Assembly: GCA_963835885.1 (NCBI GenBank)
Contig: CAWIHF010000020.1
Coordinates: 1-64,000 of the forward strand
Direction of reading: 5' to 3'
DNA from: Roseiarcus sp963835885
GTDB taxonomy: Bacteria; Pseudomonadota; Alphaproteobacteria; Rhizobiales; Beijerinckiaceae
DNA: 64,000 bases
The translations under genes were made by a program, and so were the position numbers. This document shows positions 62,318 through 64,000 of this stretch, piece by piece (the first letter of the stretch is position 1; each line of letters opens with the position of its first letter). The notes under the pieces were generated by a model. The model had not been told where the DNA came from and did not search any database. It saw only the letters and a list, made by a program, of their open reading frames with translations.

Positions 62318-63343
62318 TTAGCGGCCGAACGCCCGCGCGGCAAGCAGGGCGACGGCGACCGCGGGCGCGGCGTGCGAGGCTTCCGCCGGCGCGGCGAAAA
62401 GCGAAGAAAATTTTACGCACGGCCGCCGCAGGCGGCGCGCCACCTCCGCAACGAGGCTTTCCCCGATTCCGGCGGCGACCACCGGCGCCGTGACCGCCGC
62501 ATCAGTGCGCGAGAGGCGCAGGGAGGCCGCGTCGGCGATGTCGCGGATTTGCGCTTCGGCGAACCAGGCGGCAAGCCCGTCCCATTCCCATTCGGCTGCT
62601 TCGTCCGCTTCGCGTCCGATCATCCGGGCGAGGCGCGCCCGCGAGGCTTCGACGGTTTTCGCGCGACCGTCGGCGGTCGCCATTTTGTCGGCGCCTTCGG
62701 GCAATGCCCCCAGGATGCGATGGACGTCGGCGCTGCTGGCGAAATATTCATTCATCAGCGGGGTCCAGGCGCCGCGAAACGGCGCCCGCGAGGCCAAAGC
62801 CATGACGAAGCTGCGGGTCATCCCGGTATAGACCAGCTCACCCGCGGCGAGCCGCTCCGCATCGGTATAGCCAACCGCCGCAACCCGGCCAGCGACGACG
62901 GGAATGAGATCGGCGGTCGTCGAGCCGACGTCGATCAACAGCGCGTTCTGAAGCTCGAGCGCCAGAAGCGCGGCGCTCGCATGCCAATTGGCCGAGGCGA
63001 TGTCGGCGGCATGCGAAGCAGCCTCGCCGAGTTCGACGAAGCCGGCGCGGCCGGCATAGAGGCGCAAGTCCGCGGGCGCGAGGTGGCGCGCGGCGATCGC
63101 CGCGAGCCCGGCGACGCCGTCGCGTCGCGAGGCAAAAGCGTCGCACAATTCGCCGGTCATGGTGATCGCGTGACGGTCGGCGCGGCCGAGCTCAGCCTGG
63201 AGCGAGTCGAACGCGGCTTCGAGGCTGCCGAGCCCCTGCCAAAGCGGCGTCGCCGCCTGAACCGCCGCCTCGACGCGCCCGTCCTTGACGCACGCCGCCT
63301 TCAGATGCGCTCCGCCGATGTCCCAACCGATAACGACGCTCAA
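62318..63343 (-). CDS. mfnF: H4MPT-linked C1 transfer pathway protein (MfnF-like, ASKHA fold)
   Basis: 341 residues with hydantoinase/oxoprolinase-like phosphate loops: VIGWDIGGAHLKAACVKDG at the N-terminus and ALLIDVGSTTADLIPVVAG near residue 140, plus GYTDAERLAAGELVYTGMTR. Members occur in H4MPT-using bacteria, and the archaeal MfnF joins the aminomethylfuran to gamma-glutamyltyramine in methanofuran synthesis. The bacterial role is inferred. Intact; 85 bases upstream of the small Cys protein gene on the same strand. Confidence 0.88.
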   Translation of the reverse strand: MSVVIGWDIGGAHLKAACVKDGRVEAAVQAATPLWQGLGSLEAAFDSLQAELGRADRHAITMTGELCDAFASRRDGVAGLAAIAARHLAPADLRLYAGRAGFVELGEAASHAADIASANWHASAALLALELQNALLIDVGSTTADLIPVVAGRVAAVGYTDAERLAAGELVYTGMTRSFVMALASRAPFRGAWTPLMNEYFASSADVHRILGALPEGADKMATADGRAKTVEASRARLARMIGREADEAAEWEWDGLAAWFAEAQIRDIADAASLRLSRTDAAVTAPVVAAGIGESLVAEVARRLRRPCVKFSSLFAAPAEASHAAPAVAVALLAARAFGR

Positions 63344-64000
63344 GGCGCCTCCAAAGATGGCGAGGCGATGCTCATGCGCCGCTTCGAGCGCTTCGCCTTC
63401 CTCGCAACGACGGGTTTCTGGCCCTTATCGCAGCATAGCGCGGCTTTGGCCACGGGCCCCGCAGGTCCTCAGACTTCGCCGAGGCCGGGCGCTCCATCTT
63501 GGGGCGTCGACGCGTTCGGGGCCATAACGTGCGCAGGCGCGGATTCACCTGTTTCAAGCGCTTGCTGCGGCGCCATTTCCGGCCCTGGCCGCCGGAGTGC
63601 TGTGCACAAGAAGACACGCATCATGGTCAATGAGCAGGAATTATCCGTTCGGTATTTTGCCGACGATAGGACGGGGTCAGAGGCGCAAAGCGCACTCTTG
63701 TCGCCGGGGGCAAGGCTCAGGTCGATCGTCACATCGGCTCAGCACAAAGAGGCGCAGAGCACACTCAAGTCCTTCATTGTATGCGGAATGACGAAACTCG
63801 CAGGAGTTCGTTTCGTCTGTCGCGCCGAGCATCTTCGTATGTGCGAATTGACGTATTGAGGACGAAGGTGACCGCGGTCTTGGACGCCTCAATTGGGCGA
63901 GCAAGCTGGCCTTCAGGGATCGCTCGGGAAGGAGCAGAGTCCGCCCTGTGCAGACCTTGCTGGTTGAACTCGGAGTTGAGTTGCAGCTTTGCTGCTCCAA
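63344..64000. other. Window end without recognised gene
   Basis: About 650 bases. Two near-identical 19-base segments, AGAGGCGCAAAGCGCACTC (63679-63697) and AGAGGCGCAGAGCACACTC (63748-63766), lie 69 bases apart in direct orientation. No frame shows conserved motifs on either strand. It may hold the promoter of the mfnF-like gene and the edge of the next region. Confidence 0.35.

Noticed and set aside
1..64000. CRISPR array, rRNA or tRNA genes
   Set aside because: No regularly spaced repeats, no rRNA-like sequence and no convincing cloverleaf with a T-loop TTCRANNC box was seen on either strand.

Overview
This looks like the chromosome of an alphaproteobacterial (Hyphomicrobiales) methylotroph, probably in or near Methylocystaceae/Beijerinckiaceae. 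The DNA is GC-rich. Housekeeping neighbourhoods have alphaproteobacterial order (miaB-phoH-ybeY-corC-lnt-XRE regulator-metK-trmB). The right half carries a near-continuous C1-metabolism block: a lanthanide-type methanol dehydrogenase (xoxF), PQQ synthesis, formaldehyde-activating enzyme, and the tetrahydromethanopterin/methylofuran-linked formaldehyde oxidation pathway with several cofactor-synthesis genes. No mxaF and no methane monooxygenase gene lies in the window, so methanotrophy cannot be judged.

Layout. 1-3.6 kb: a nest of mobile DNA. A truncated DDE transposase is followed by an IS481-type transposase gene, which is split near its 3' end by a group II intron encoding its own maturase. 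3.7-24 kb: ordinary core genes: msrA, a saccharopine dehydrogenase-like gene, metA, a choline-type ABC transporter (choXWV), argB, tsaB-rimI-plsC-miaB-phoH-ybeY-corC-lnt, an XRE regulator, metK, trmB and a Tat-exported glucan-synthesis protein. 24-28.6 kb: a decayed defence island. It holds fragments of type I restriction hsdR and hsdM (the latter rearranged into segments on both strands), an mrr gene cut by an IS1595-family element, and two vapBC-type toxin-antitoxin pairs. 28.6-30.8 kb: a divergent NarL-type sensor kinase/response regulator pair. 30.9-38.4 kb (minus strand): TonB-dependent receptor, exbB, exbD, tonB, pqqB, pqqC, pqqD, pqqE. 38.7-53.9 kb: a DUF1097 membrane protein, fae, a CitG-like protein, two ATP-grasp ligases, mch, fhcBADC, a pentapeptide-repeat protein, a ribofuranosylaminobenzene phosphate synthase, mtdB, folB-like and mfnB. 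54-61.4 kb: the xoxF-xoxG-xoxG'-xoxJ cluster with accessory quinoprotein genes (CxxxCW rhodanese, zinc metallohydrolase, SoxYZ-like carrier). 61.9-63.3 kb: a small secreted protein and an mfnF-like gene.

How it fits together. The TonB system may bring in lanthanide (or its carrier) for XoxF. The pqq genes make its cofactor. XoxF oxidises methanol in the periplasm and passes electrons to XoxG-type cytochromes. Formaldehyde condenses with H4MPT (Fae), is oxidised by MtdB and Mch, and is released as formate by FhcABCD. The interspersed pterin and furan genes build the carriers for those steps.

Quality note. About twenty otherwise well-conserved genes carry one (sometimes two or three) single-base frameshifts, mostly +1 insertions and often at short homopolymers. 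The pattern points to residual sequencing/assembly error rather than gene death. These genes are annotated across the shift and each shift is stated.
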